A stretch of 41,769 nt of DNA from positions 1 to 41,769 of the forward strand of contig JACRKW010000074.1 in NCBI GenBank assembly GCA_016215215.1, given 5' to 3'. Positions within the stretch are counted from its first letter, which is position 1; the number at the start of each line of letters is the position of its first letter. Below the pieces are notes generated by a model. The model was given only the letters and a program-made list of their open reading frames with translations. It had not been told where the DNA came from and made no database searches. The translations under genes and the position numbers were made by a program. Positions 24,993 to 33,564 of this stretch are shown here, piece after piece. This DNA comes from Acidobacteriota bacterium. Lineage in GTDB: Bacteria; Acidobacteriota; Terriglobia; Bryobacterales; Bryobacteraceae.

Positions 24993-25766
24993 ATGCTCAC
25001 TCTGGCAATCGTGTTCGCCAACCTCACGCCGGCGCCGGAGTGGCGCCAGGCCACGCTGGGGAGGCCCTGGTCGCTGCCGCTGGACGTGGAGGGCGGAGCG
25101 GCGCCGCTTCAATGGGAGGTAGTCGAGGGCACTCTCCCGCCGGGCGTGCCTCTGGTGGACCTGGCGACGGTAATGATGGGTTCGGCGTCACGGGCCGGTC
25201 TCTACGGCGCCGCGGCTGAGGTAGGGCGGTGGCCTGTACGTGTCCGGGTTACCGATGCCGAGGGAGCGGTAGCGGAGAAATCGATGGAGATTGGGGTGTC
25301 GCCGCTTGGCCTGCGGCAGGCGCACATGGTTGCGCCCGCCGGGCAGGCCCTGGAATGGCTATTGGAGCCCGTGGAGTATGCGCCTCCGTACAAGGTGAGC
25401 GCCGCTCCGGATGCATACCTGCCGCTGGGGCTGACGATGGGTGAGGATGGAGTATTGCGGGGCACGCCGGTGATTTCGGGCTCGTACGAGATTCCGGTTC
25501 AGGTGGCCGATTCCGGGGGCAACAGCTTGCGCACGATGGTGACCCTGGCGGTGTACGGAGTGGAATCCGCGCTGCCGCCGGTGGCGGTGCGAATCCGGCC
25601 GGACGGCTGCAATATCGTCGTGGAATGGACCCCGCTGCAGGAGGGGTTCACGGTGGAATGGTCGGGCAGCGAAGATCTTGTTGTCGTGGTGACGGACCGG
25701 GAGAGCGGCGAACAGGTCAAGGCGGTGTACGTGGTGAAGCGCCCGCCGTGCTCCTCAGATGCGTAA
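24993..25766 (+). CDS. Ig-like domain protein of unknown function
   Basis: A 257-residue protein with two repeats of the putative Ig (He_PIG) type: APLQWEVVEGTLPPGVPL near the start and YLPLGLTMGEDGVLRGTPVI with SYEIPVQVADSGGNSLRT later. Such domains occur in secreted surface proteins and mediate adhesion or act as spacers. The N-terminus MLTLAIVFANLTPAPEW could be a very short signal sequence; an upstream in-frame start would overlap NDH-2. The 3' end overlaps the convergent DUF2264 gene by 12 bp. Confidence 0.75.
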   Translation: MLTLAIVFANLTPAPEWRQATLGRPWSLPLDVEGGAAPLQWEVVEGTLPPGVPLVDLATVMMGSASRAGLYGAAAEVGRWPVRVRVTDAEGAVAEKSMEIGVSPLGLRQAHMVAPAGQALEWLLEPVEYAPPYKVSAAPDAYLPLGLTMGEDGVLRGTPVISGSYEIPVQVADSGGNSLRTMVTLAVYGVESALPPVAVRIRPDGCNIVVEWTPLQEGFTVEWSGSEDLVVVVTDRESGEQVKAVYVVKRPPCSSDA

Positions 25767-27635
25767 CCGGGCCAGCAGCAGCTTGGCCTGCTCGTCCACC
25801 TTGTCTTTGGGCATGGCCTTGGGGCTCTGGTAGCGAAGCGAGGCCAGCGCCATCTTCTGCGCCAGAGGCGCCACCAGCGTCTGGACCTTGTGGCTATCGT
25901 AGAAGACGCCGCCGGTGGCGTCTTCGGCGCGGGACTCCTTCCAGCCGCGCAGATTCCATGTCTTCAGGTGCGTGTCCTTGGTGGCGGCCGCGGGGGAGTA
26001 AGGAGCGCCGCCTTCCACCAGTTCGAGACCCTCCAGCGGACCGCCCGTTATTTCCACGGTGTGGATTCGCGACTCGAACTCCCCCACAAACTGCACTTCT
26101 GTATGGACCTTGGCGCGGACGCTGCCGAGGCCGATGGAGTACTCCATTTCGACCTTCTCAGCCTCCACCGCCCAGGTGGTGACCTCGCCGCGCGTGGCGG
26201 TGACTCCTGTGGCGGGGTTGCGCAGGGCGAGGGTGTTATCGATGGTGTCCTTGCCCTTCTCATGGGCGACGGCGAAGGGGAAGTGGGACGAGTAGACGAA
26301 CTTGTTGTACTTGTCGCGGTAGTGGAGATCGGCGCGGTAAGAGCGGGCGTTGAACAGGCGGACCTGGCCGGATGATCGCGTGCCGGCGATGAGCAGTCCG
26401 GGCTCGGGTATAGCGATGGCGTAGTCGCTCTTTTCCACTGGCAGGGGCTCGGCCGGGGCGGTCCAGAAGGGGTCCGTTGGGGGGATGGCGAAGAAGGCGA
26501 AGGCCTGCATCCCCCAATAGGGGTGGCCGCCGTCGATGTAGGTCTCCCTGATGGCGGGCGAGCCACCGGGCGTGAAGGTTTCGCGGAGCTTGCCGGCGGC
26601 CTGATCGAATGCGCCGCTGGAAGCGTGCCAGAGGATGTTGCGTTCGACAATGCTGCGCAGCAGACCGGGCGAGTGGGGCCAGAGCCCCTGCTGGTAGGCG
26701 AGAACCAACGGCGTGAGGACGCCCCAGCGATAGATGAGCGAGCGGCCGTAGAGGACATGGCCACCGTGACCGGCGAAGAAGTAGGGCGCGGTTTCGAGGT
26801 AGTTCTTCAGCCGCGCGGCGAAGCGCGAGCGCCAACCGGGGAAGCGTTCGCCGATGACGGCGTTCCAGTAGAGGAAGTGGGAGGCGAAGACCCAGCTGTT
26901 GTAGTAGTCGAACGCGGAGCCCTTGAAGCCATCGTTATACCAGCCGCTGTCGCCGGTGGCCATGGAGTCCAGCACGCGCAAGTCCTCAATCAGCGGAACT
27001 TGGTCGGCGGAGAACTCGGGCCAGCGTTCGGCCAGGCGTAGGCGCACGGCTGAATTGACGGCGGTGAACCAGGCCCAATTGTTGTTGCGGACGGGGACCT
27101 GTGTGCAGGAGGCGAGCCAAGCGGCGATGTTGGTCCGCTCGGCGTCGCTCATGGTGGGCAGGAGTTTGTCGCGGAGCAGCCAGAGGCTCCAGGCGACGAT
27201 GGAGGACTCCACCTGGCGCTGATCGCTGGAAGCCGGGCGCGAGAGTTGCCAGAAGTCGGGATGCTGCGGGTTGCAGCCGTTCACCAAAGCGTCGCGGACC
27301 AGGCGGAGCTCTTCCTCCGAGCCATGACCTCCGGCCACCCAGGCGGCCAAAGCGGGCAACATGCGGGTGACTCCGGTGGCGCTGAGACCGGACTTGGAGA
27401 GGAAATTCTTGGTGATGGTGGCGTTGGGGTACTCGACTACGGCGAGGCTCGACGAGGTCTTGAGGGCGTTGCGCCGGTACCCTTCGACGATGCTGAGGAA
27501 GAGGCTCCGCACCTGTTCGGCGGCCGTGGGAGGAGGCGGGGCGGTCTGCTGCTTCCGGCCCCGCTGGGCGAAGGCGGCGGCGGGGATCATGCCAAGCAGG
27601 TGGCGGCGTGGGAGGGGGGACATTCTGAGGAGCAT
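25755..27635 (-). CDS. DUF2264 protein, secreted, probable glycan-active enzyme
   Basis: A 626-residue protein with an export signal (PRRHLLGMIPAAAFA) and the DUF2264 body: WLASCTQVPVRNNNWAWFTA, GWYNDGFKGSAFDYYNSWVF and RETYIDGGHPYWGMQAFAFF. The alpha-toroid is followed by a beta-sandwich, the same architecture as polysaccharide lyases; the family is thought to act on glycans, but its reaction is not established. Its start overlaps the stop of the membrane-protein gene upstream (TAATG), giving translational coupling, with DUF362 as the probable first gene of the operon. Confidence 0.88.
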   Translation of the reverse strand: MLLRMSPLPRRHLLGMIPAAAFAQRGRKQQTAPPPPTAAEQVRSLFLSIVEGYRRNALKTSSSLAVVEYPNATITKNFLSKSGLSATGVTRMLPALAAWVAGGHGSEEELRLVRDALVNGCNPQHPDFWQLSRPASSDQRQVESSIVAWSLWLLRDKLLPTMSDAERTNIAAWLASCTQVPVRNNNWAWFTAVNSAVRLRLAERWPEFSADQVPLIEDLRVLDSMATGDSGWYNDGFKGSAFDYYNSWVFASHFLYWNAVIGERFPGWRSRFAARLKNYLETAPYFFAGHGGHVLYGRSLIYRWGVLTPLVLAYQQGLWPHSPGLLRSIVERNILWHASSGAFDQAAGKLRETFTPGGSPAIRETYIDGGHPYWGMQAFAFFAIPPTDPFWTAPAEPLPVEKSDYAIAIPEPGLLIAGTRSSGQVRLFNARSYRADLHYRDKYNKFVYSSHFPFAVAHEKGKDTIDNTLALRNPATGVTATRGEVTTWAVEAEKVEMEYSIGLGSVRAKVHTEVQFVGEFESRIHTVEITGGPLEGLELVEGGAPYSPAAATKDTHLKTWNLRGWKESRAEDATGGVFYDSHKVQTLVAPLAQKMALASLRYQSPKAMPKDKVDEQAKLLLARLRI

Positions 27636-28294
27636 TATGGCTGAACCTTCAGCTGTTTGACAGCCTTGCGGCCCATGGTGCCGTGCGCGGTCAGGGTGTA
27701 GGTGGTGGGTTCTTTCGGCGCGACGTAGAAGCAGCCTTGCAGGAGCTTCCAGGATGGAAAGGCGGGCGGGTCGACCTCGACCAGTTCCGCATTCCAGGTG
27801 GAAAAGCAGAGAAGGTGAGTGGACCCCTCCCGGTTGACCTGGGTGCCGCGCACGCTGAAATACTCAATCCGCGGCACACGGTGGGAGTCCGGCTTCACCT
27901 TGACGTCGAAGCTGGCGGTGGCGGACTTGCCCTGGCCGTCTTCGGCGGTGAGGGTATAACGTGTGTCCTTGACGGGCGTCACGCTGAGGCAGGTGTTGAG
28001 CGAGGGCGAGAGCGTATCGACAGGCGGATCAATGCGGACCGTGCGGGCGTTGGCGACGCCGTAGCAGATGGAGATGGACTGGCCTTCTTCCACCACGCCG
28101 GGCGAGCCGTAGAACATGATGATCTGCAGGCCCTTGGCGGGATCCACCCAGTCGAAGAACTCCGGCCGCTTGGGCGGTGCGGAGCGGCCTTGCCGCCAGC
28201 GCAGCAGCGCAGGCAGGCCGTCCAGGAGCATCCAGGCCATCAAAGCGAGGAGAAAGAGGTTGGCGACCTGCAGCCAGTCCTGCCAGCGTTTCAT
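27635..28294 (-). CDS. Single-pass membrane protein with Ig-like external region, unknown function
   Basis: A 219-residue protein with one membrane helix near the N-terminus (WLQVANLFLLALMAWMLLDGL) and a beta-rich remainder that would face the periplasm. Two similar units, GQSISICYGVANARTVRIDP and GSTHLLCFSTWNAELVEVDP, each with a cysteine and followed by TRYTLTAEDG or TTYTLTAHGT, suggest two tandem Ig-like domains. It lies 21 bp after DUF362 and overlaps DUF2264, so it belongs to that operon. Confidence 0.78.
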   Translation of the reverse strand: MKRWQDWLQVANLFLLALMAWMLLDGLPALLRWRQGRSAPPKRPEFFDWVDPAKGLQIIMFYGSPGVVEEGQSISICYGVANARTVRIDPPVDTLSPSLNTCLSVTPVKDTRYTLTAEDGQGKSATASFDVKVKPDSHRVPRIEYFSVRGTQVNREGSTHLLCFSTWNAELVEVDPPAFPSWKLLQGCFYVAPKEPTTYTLTAHGTMGRKAVKQLKVQP

Positions 28295-28315
28295 CAGAGG
28301 TTGGACGCGGCTGCG

Positions 28316-29350
28316 TCAGCCAAGTTTCGGCGGCAATTCGGTCAGCGGGCCCATCCACTGCAATTCGCGGTCGATGTCGGTGTGGAGGCGGTACTTCTTG
28401 GCCACCTTTTCCGGCGTCTCGCCGCGGACCTCGATCTGCGCGCGGTCCCACGTTCCGACCCCGACCTTGGCGCACCAGTCGAGGTAGCCGAGCCATTCGG
28501 GATTGATGCCCATGACGTCGGCGCCGACGCGGTCGGCGGCCAGGAAGTCGGTGGAGGCGATGGCGACGCGGTGTTCGACGGGCGTGCCGGAGTTGGGCCC
28601 GTTTCCTTCCATGCCCTCCCAGCCGTCGATGACGGCGACGCCCCAGTTGCGGTGGAGGCGCTCGGCAGTGCGCATGATGTCGTAGTGGGTTTGGCGGACT
28701 CCGCCGTGGTAGATGCGCTTGTCGTTCCAGCGCTTGGTTTCGCCGCGCTTGTAGTGGAGGGGCGATCCGAGCGCCATGTTCTTAATGTTCATGGTGGCGA
28801 TGACGGTGTTGTGCGTCTTCAGCATGCAACTGGAGATGACAAACGCGTCGGGGTCGCAGAGGCGCTTGGCCAGCCGCGCGGGCTGGATGTGGAGGTCGCC
28901 GTTGAGGAGATAGATGGTCTCGAAAAGAGCCTCTTCGTTGAGGTCCACGAGCTTGACGTTGAGCCGCTTGTGGTCGTCGGCGGCGAGCTGGTACTTGAAG
29001 TTGTCGTAGCCCTCGGTGGTGAATCCGGCCGAGGATTCGGCGATGAACACGGGGCCCTTCCAGCGCGTGGAAAGGTAGTCGAGGATGCCCTGCAGGGCGT
29101 CGACGTGGGTGGAGGCGAGCTGCCGCTGGGTGTTGACGATGTTGGGCTTGATGACGACGGATTTCCTGCCCCTCAAACCGGCGGAGATCTCTTTGTCGAT
29201 CAGCTTCAGCGCCTGTGCGATGTTCTCCCGGCGGCTGCCACCCTGGACCAGGGCCGCGGGGACGCCGCTGGAGCCTCTGAGTGCGCGGGGGGCGAGCAAC
29301 AGGCCGGCCGATGCGCCGAACAGGCCGCGGCGTGTAACCAAGTGGGGCAT
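28316..29350 (-). CDS. DUF362 protein, exported
   Basis: A 344-residue protein with a Tat-like signal (VTRRGLFGASAGLLLAPRAL). The DUF362 hallmarks are visible: KSVVIKPNIVN, VFIAESS, DAFVISSCMLKTHNTVIATM and MNIKNMALGS, then VAIASTDFLAADRVGADVMG. Some DUF362 proteins have iron-sulfur clusters, but no ferredoxin motif is present here. The start MPHLVTRRG has GAGGTG about 6 nt before it; the longer open frame upstream is not needed. It is divergent from the aldo/keto reductase, with 61 bp between. Confidence 0.88.
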   Translation of the reverse strand: MPHLVTRRGLFGASAGLLLAPRALRGSSGVPAALVQGGSRRENIAQALKLIDKEISAGLRGRKSVVIKPNIVNTQRQLASTHVDALQGILDYLSTRWKGPVFIAESSAGFTTEGYDNFKYQLAADDHKRLNVKLVDLNEEALFETIYLLNGDLHIQPARLAKRLCDPDAFVISSCMLKTHNTVIATMNIKNMALGSPLHYKRGETKRWNDKRIYHGGVRQTHYDIMRTAERLHRNWGVAVIDGWEGMEGNGPNSGTPVEHRVAIASTDFLAADRVGADVMGINPEWLGYLDWCAKVGVGTWDRAQIEVRGETPEKVAKKYRLHTDIDRELQWMGPLTELPPKLG

Positions 29351-29368
29351 TGCGGACACCTCAGACCA

Positions 29369-29376
29369 TATAGTAT
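29369..29376. promoter_or_regulatory. AT-rich divergent promoter region
   Basis: In the 61-bp gap between divergent DUF362 and aldo/keto reductase genes the sequence TATAGTAT stands out. Read on plus it gives TATAGT, and on minus ATACTATA, both close to a -10 element, so it may serve both genes. No convincing -35 elements are seen. Confidence 0.35.
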
Positions 29377-29411
29377 TTAAAGAGCGGGAACTCTGTAAAG
29401 GAGAAACTTGT

Positions 29412-30545
29412 ATGTTCAATCAAGCTTCACGGCGTGGCTTCCTCGGAGCCGGAATCGGATTGCTGGGGGCGGGGGCGGCCGGGGCCGCGCCGGACAAGCT
29501 GGAGATGCCCAAACGGAAGCTGGGCAAGACCGGCTTGACGCCGACGGTGCTGGGCTTCGGATGCATGACGACCTCCGACCCGACGGTGATTGAACAGGCG
29601 GCCGACGCCGGCATCAACTGGTTCGACACTGCGCGCGGCTACCAGAACGGGAACAACGAGCGCATGGTGGGCGCGGCGCTGAAGAGCCGGCGCGACAAGC
29701 TGCACATTACCAGCAAGACGCAGGCCAAAACCAAGACCGACGCTCTGGCGAACCTCGACAAGACGCTGGGCGAACTACAGACCGACCACATCGACGTGTG
29801 GTATCTCCACTCCAGGTCGAACCCCGCGGCTTGCCCCGACGAACTGTTCGACGCGCAGGACGAGGCGGTCAAAGCCGGCAAAGTGCGCTTCAGGGGCGTC
29901 AGCTTCCATGGCGGGCACAAGGAGATGATCCCGTTCCTGATGGAGAAGGGGCGTACCGATGTCATCCTGATGAGCTACAACTTCACGATGGATCCGGAGC
30001 TGGACGCGCTAATCGACAAGGCGTCGGCTGCGGGCATTGGCATGGTGGCCATGAAGGTGATGGCGGGCGGCTTCCGCACGGCTAAGCCGGGCACTCCGAT
30101 GCATGAGAAGCTGAGCCGCCAGGGCGCCCCGGCGGCTATGTTGAAGTGGGCTGTGCGGCGGCCGTCGATCCACACTTCGATTCCGGGCATCATGGACCTG
30201 GACCAGTTGGACGAGAACTTCAAGGCAGTGTGCGCCGGCTACAAGAAGGAGCTGGATGACAAGGTCCTGGCGGCGCAGTTGAAGTTCATCTCTCCGCTCT
30301 ATTGCCGGTTCTGCGGCTCGTGCTCCGGCAAGTGCTCGCAGGGACTGCCGGTGAGCGACCTGATCCGGTTTGTCAGCTACGCAGAGGGATACGGCGAATT
30401 CGCCCTGGGCCGCGAGAACTACCTCGCTCTTCCGGAGAAGCTACAGAACGCCAGTTGCTCGGATTGCAGCCATTGCGCTGTCCACTGCCCGAACGGCGTG
30501 CGTGTGGCCGAGCGCGTGGCGCGGGCGCAGGAGTTGTTCGCTTGA
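29412..30545 (+). CDS. Exported aldo/keto reductase with two 4Fe-4S ferredoxin motifs
   Basis: A 377-residue protein. Tat-type signal SRRGFLGAGIGLLGAGAAGA is followed by the aldo/keto-reductase barrel (about 38-290: GLTPTVLGFGCM, NWFDTARGYQNG, HITSKTQAKT, DHIDVWYLHS). The C-terminal domain has two CxxCxxCxxxC sets: C298, C301, C304, C308 and C349, C352, C355, C359. The catalytic Asp/Tyr pair (D-T-A-R-G-Y) is present. Export of an iron-sulfur aldo/keto reductase suggests electrons come from a redox partner and not from soluble NADPH. AAGGAG lies 8 nt before the ATG. The next gene starts within its stop codon. Confidence 0.92.
   Translation: MFNQASRRGFLGAGIGLLGAGAAGAAPDKLEMPKRKLGKTGLTPTVLGFGCMTTSDPTVIEQAADAGINWFDTARGYQNGNNERMVGAALKSRRDKLHITSKTQAKTKTDALANLDKTLGELQTDHIDVWYLHSRSNPAACPDELFDAQDEAVKAGKVRFRGVSFHGGHKEMIPFLMEKGRTDVILMSYNFTMDPELDALIDKASAAGIGMVAMKVMAGGFRTAKPGTPMHEKLSRQGAPAAMLKWAVRRPSIHTSIPGIMDLDQLDENFKAVCAGYKKELDDKVLAAQLKFISPLYCRFCGSCSGKCSQGLPVSDLIRFVSYAEGYGEFALGRENYLALPEKLQNASCSDCSHCAVHCPNGVRVAERVARAQELFA
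30529..30533 (+). promoter_or_regulatory. Shine-Dalgarno that fixes a TTG start
   Basis: AGGAG lies 8 nt before a TTG at 30542 which overlaps the TGA of the aldo/keto reductase (TTGA). This supports the TTG as start for the next gene, which otherwise lacks an ATG before its signal peptide. Confidence 0.65.
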
Positions 30546-31363
30546 AAGCGGCGTTGATCTTTCTCGTGACGGCGATGGCGGCGGGGCAGTCTCCGGACTG
30601 CTCCGCTGTCCCCGGTTCGGTCCAGGACGGCAAGGCTCGCGAATACGACAGCGAGACATTGTACGAGTACATGAACGGCAACTCGGAGGGGTATTTTCTC
30701 TACGGGTTTTCGAAGATGCGCGGGGTGACGTGCAAGCTGGGCGGGGTGAGCTTCGTCGTCGACGTCAGCGAGTTCAAGTCTGCGGAACTTGCCTACGGGA
30801 TGTTCACAGGCAACATTGATCCGCGGCTACCGGCGGAAAAGATCGCCGCCGGCGGTCAGGTGACGCCGCGCAAGGTGATCTTCGTCAAGGGCCAGTACTT
30901 CGGTGAGATCGCGGCCGAGCCGGACGGCGATCACACCGCGGCGCTGCGCGCCGGCGCGTTGGCGCTGGCCAGGCGCCTGCCGGGTTCGGTGGAGCCGCCG
31001 GCGGCATTGGGCTGGTTCCCGAAGGAAAAGTTGCAGGCGGGCTCGCCCCGTCTGGTGCCTCAGAGCGTACTGGGTCTACGGATGCTGCAACGCGGCTACC
31101 TGGCGCTGTATGAGCAGGGCAAAGCCTTTATCGTGACGGAGGAGTCCGAACAGGCCGCCAAGGCTCTGATGGCGAAGTTGAAAGAGCGATTCATTCCCTC
31201 GGGCCCGGTGGCGGGTCTGGAGGACGGCTTCATCACGGAGGATCGCTACCTGGGACGGATGTGCATCTTCCGCAAGGGCTCGCGGGTGGCAGGATGGACG
31301 AATATTCCGGCGGGCCTGGAGCCGGCCGAGCAGGGCAAGCGGCTTGCGGCCTCGATGCCCTGA
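30542..31363 (+). CDS. Secreted protein of unknown function (DUF6599-like)
   Basis: A 273-residue exported protein. From the TTG start the first residues KAALIFLVTAMAAGQ form a short signal peptide. The segment SETLYEYMNGNSEGYFLYGF followed by VDVSEFKSAELAYGMFTGNI resembles acidobacterial DUF6599 proteins; this assignment is from memory of the motif and is tentative. No catalytic motif is seen. It is translationally coupled to the iron-sulfur aldo/keto reductase, so the two products probably act together outside the cytoplasm. Confidence 0.8.
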   Translation: MKAALIFLVTAMAAGQSPDCSAVPGSVQDGKAREYDSETLYEYMNGNSEGYFLYGFSKMRGVTCKLGGVSFVVDVSEFKSAELAYGMFTGNIDPRLPAEKIAAGGQVTPRKVIFVKGQYFGEIAAEPDGDHTAALRAGALALARRLPGSVEPPAALGWFPKEKLQAGSPRLVPQSVLGLRMLQRGYLALYEQGKAFIVTEESEQAAKALMAKLKERFIPSGPVAGLEDGFITEDRYLGRMCIFRKGSRVAGWTNIPAGLEPAEQGKRLAASMP

Positions 31364-31428
31364 GCCAAGCCGCCAAGCGCACATTCCCTACCGGGGCCGC
31401 CCGCAGGCCGGTCAGCCAATGGCAGGCC

Positions 31429-31461
31429 TTGACTTTCAATCGCTCTATTGATAGTTTTAAT
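31429..31461 (+). promoter_or_regulatory. Candidate promoter of the M23 peptidase gene
   Basis: TTGACT (31429-31434) matches a -35 in five of six bases. The AT-rich stretch downstream offers TAGTTT at 17 bp spacing or TTTAAT at 21 bp. A small palindrome CTATTGATAG (31445-31454) lies between them. This is the most AT-rich stretch of the 166-bp gap, which contains nothing else recognisable. Confidence 0.45.
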
Positions 31462-31529
31462 AGTCGCGCCCTTCGCTGCAACTGAGGGGTGCGTAGCGGC
31501 CTTCACCGGCAGGCGCCTCCGAGCCAACG

Positions 31530-32429
31530 ATGAATCAGCCTTACTTTATTGTGGTCCTAGCCCACTCCCTTCATGGGCGGCTGCGCCGTTTCCACATCGA
31601 CCAGAAAGTGGTCTTCGCGGTCCTGGGTCTTGCTTTGCTCGGCGGCTTCACCCTGTTCGGCATGGTTTCCAGTTACCTTCGCATGGCCTGGAAGGTAGCC
31701 AATTACAACAGTTTACGAGAAGAGACCGACTTCCTGAAGGTCCGCTACCAGCGCCTCCTCACCGAGGCCCAGCAGACCAACGAGAGCATGGCTAGCCTGA
31801 AGGTGTTCGCCAGCGAAGTTTCGGTAGCTTACGGCATCAACAGCAAGCTGGACTCCTCGCCCTCCGCCACTCTCGCCTCCCTCACCGACCACCAGTTGAC
31901 GCCTTCGCTGTCTGAGACCCTCGAGCAGTTCAACCGCCTGAAGACCGCCTCGCTCACCGCCCCCAGCCGTTTTTCCACGCGGCGCTGGATGGTCAATACC
32001 ACCCCCAGCCTCTGGCCGGTGATGGGCCGCCTCCTGAGCCACTACGGCAACCGTGAGGATCCCTTCTTCGGCCACCAGGCGTTCCACGCCGGCGTCGACA
32101 TTTCCGCCGTGGTTGGCACTCCGGTGCGCGCCACAGCCGACGGCGTGGTGATTTCGGCCGACTGGGGGGGCAACTACGGCAAGCTGATCGTCGTGGACCA
32201 CGGCAACGGGCTGCAGTCCTACTACGCCCACCTCTCCCGCATGGACGTGATCGCCGGCCAGGAGGTCCGCCTGGGCCAGGTGATAGCCGGGAGCGGCGCC
32301 ACCGGCCGGGCCACCTCCCCGCACCTCCACTACGAAGTGCGACAGGGCGGCACCCCGATGAATCCCTACCGGTATCTAGCCAAGTCCGCCGTGACCACGG
32401 CCACCACATCCCGCGATTTCGCCTTCTAA
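31530..32429 (+). CDS. Membrane-anchored M23 (LytM-type) peptidase
   Basis: A 299-residue cell-wall hydrolase. A single N-terminal membrane helix (about 27-48) is followed by a coiled coil (55-95) and the zinc endopeptidase domain (155-285). Metal ligands H186 and D190 (FHAGVDIS) and H267 (HLHYEV), with H234 (YYAHLS) and H265, are all present, so it should be active. Such proteins cleave peptidoglycan cross-links in growth or division. GC content by codon position and the lack of an immediate neighbour on an operon suggest its own promoter. Confidence 0.93.
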   Translation: MNQPYFIVVLAHSLHGRLRRFHIDQKVVFAVLGLALLGGFTLFGMVSSYLRMAWKVANYNSLREETDFLKVRYQRLLTEAQQTNESMASLKVFASEVSVAYGINSKLDSSPSATLASLTDHQLTPSLSETLEQFNRLKTASLTAPSRFSTRRWMVNTTPSLWPVMGRLLSHYGNREDPFFGHQAFHAGVDISAVVGTPVRATADGVVISADWGGNYGKLIVVDHGNGLQSYYAHLSRMDVIAGQEVRLGQVIAGSGATGRATSPHLHYEVRQGGTPMNPYRYLAKSAVTTATTSRDFAF

Positions 32430-32454
32430 GCCCCGTTCACCCCGCCCGCTCGTG

Positions 32455-32460
32455 TAGAAT
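32455..32460 (+). promoter_or_regulatory. Candidate -10 box (TAGAAT) for the DUF3500 gene
   Basis: TAGAAT, five of six consensus bases, ends 7 nt before the ATG at 32468, and no Shine-Dalgarno is present. Transcription would begin at or next to the start codon. Confidence 0.45.
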
Positions 32461-32467
32461 CATCTTC

Positions 32468-33535
32468 ATGCGTATCTGGGCTGGGATCACCCTCTGTCTG
32501 CTTTCCGCCTCCATCTGGGCTCATGACGGCCACCCCGCGCTGCCGCGAATGGTCTCCACCGCGCGGAACTTCCTGGCCGCACTCACCCCCGAACAGCGCC
32601 AAAAGGTTGTCTTTCCCTTCGACGTCGAAGAGCGCTTCTTCTGGCACTATATCCCCTCCGACGACATCCCCAAGCGGTTCGACCAGCCGCGCCGCGGTCT
32701 CACACTAGCGGAGATGGATGGCCATCAGAAGGCCCTGGCCAGCGCGCTGCTCAGCGCCGGGTTGAGTCAGCAGGGCTTCATTAAGGCGACCACCATCATG
32801 AGCCTGGAGGACATCCTGCGCATCATGGAGAAGGACACCGCCGGCCGCCGTAACCCGGAGAAATACCACTTCTCCATCTTCGGGGAGCCCAGCGAGACGG
32901 GCACGTGGGCATACCGGATCGAGGGCCACCACGTGAGTCTTCACTTCACGGTGGTGAAGGGAAAGGTAACAGGAAACCCGACCTTCTTGGGGTCGAATCC
33001 GGCGGAGGTGCGCCAGGGTCCCCGCGCCGGACTGCGGGTGCTGGGCGCGGAGGAAGACAAGGCTCGCGCCCTGCTGGATTCCCTCACGCCCGCCCAGCGC
33101 AAGGTGGCCGTGGTCAGCGAAAAGGCGCCCGCGGACATCCTGACCGAGCGAACCCGCAAGGCGGCGCTGGAGGGCCAGCCGTCTGGACTGCACGCCTCCA
33201 AGATGACCGCGCCGCAGCGCAGACTGCTTCAAGCGATACTTCAAGAATACGTGGACAACTTGCCGGCTGAATTGGCCGATCAGCGCCGTGCCCGAGTGCA
33301 GGCCGCCGGGCTGAACGTGCACTTCGCCTGGGCCGGTTCGGGCGAGAAGGGCGGGCCACACTACTACCGCGTCCAGGCGGCCACGTTTCTGATCGAATAC
33401 GACAACACCCAGAACAACGCCAACCACGTCCATAGCGTGTGGAGGGATTTCGAGAACGACTTCGGCGTGGATCTGCTGCAGGAGCATTACGCGACGGCTC
33501 CGGCCGCTCACGGCCACGCCGCGCCGAAGAAGTGA
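32468..33535 (+). CDS. DUF3500 protein, secreted
   Basis: A 355-residue protein with signal peptide MRIWAGITLCLLSASIWA. The DUF3500 pattern is complete: QRQKVVFPFDVEERFFWHYI, HFTVVKGKVTGNPTFLGSNP, VRQGPRAGLRVLGAEEDKAR and the C-terminal NTQNNANHVHSVWRDFENDF. The function of the family is unknown. The histidines in HDGHP at the mature N-terminus and in the HVHSVW and GHAAPKK tail could bind metal, but that is a guess. The gene stands alone with its own -10-like box. Confidence 0.9.
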   Translation: MRIWAGITLCLLSASIWAHDGHPALPRMVSTARNFLAALTPEQRQKVVFPFDVEERFFWHYIPSDDIPKRFDQPRRGLTLAEMDGHQKALASALLSAGLSQQGFIKATTIMSLEDILRIMEKDTAGRRNPEKYHFSIFGEPSETGTWAYRIEGHHVSLHFTVVKGKVTGNPTFLGSNPAEVRQGPRAGLRVLGAEEDKARALLDSLTPAQRKVAVVSEKAPADILTERTRKAALEGQPSGLHASKMTAPQRRLLQAILQEYVDNLPAELADQRRARVQAAGLNVHFAWAGSGEKGGPHYYRVQAATFLIEYDNTQNNANHVHSVWRDFENDFGVDLLQEHYATAPAAHGHAAPKK

Positions 33536-33551
33536 CAGGGCCGGTCCTTGC

Positions 33552-33557
33552 TAAGAT
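33552..33557 (+). promoter_or_regulatory. Candidate -10 box (TAAGAT) for the propeller gene
   Basis: TAAGAT ends exactly 7 nt before the ATG at 33565, with no Shine-Dalgarno, as in the neighbouring DUF3500 gene. Confidence 0.42.
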
Positions 33558-33564
33558 CGTCTCC

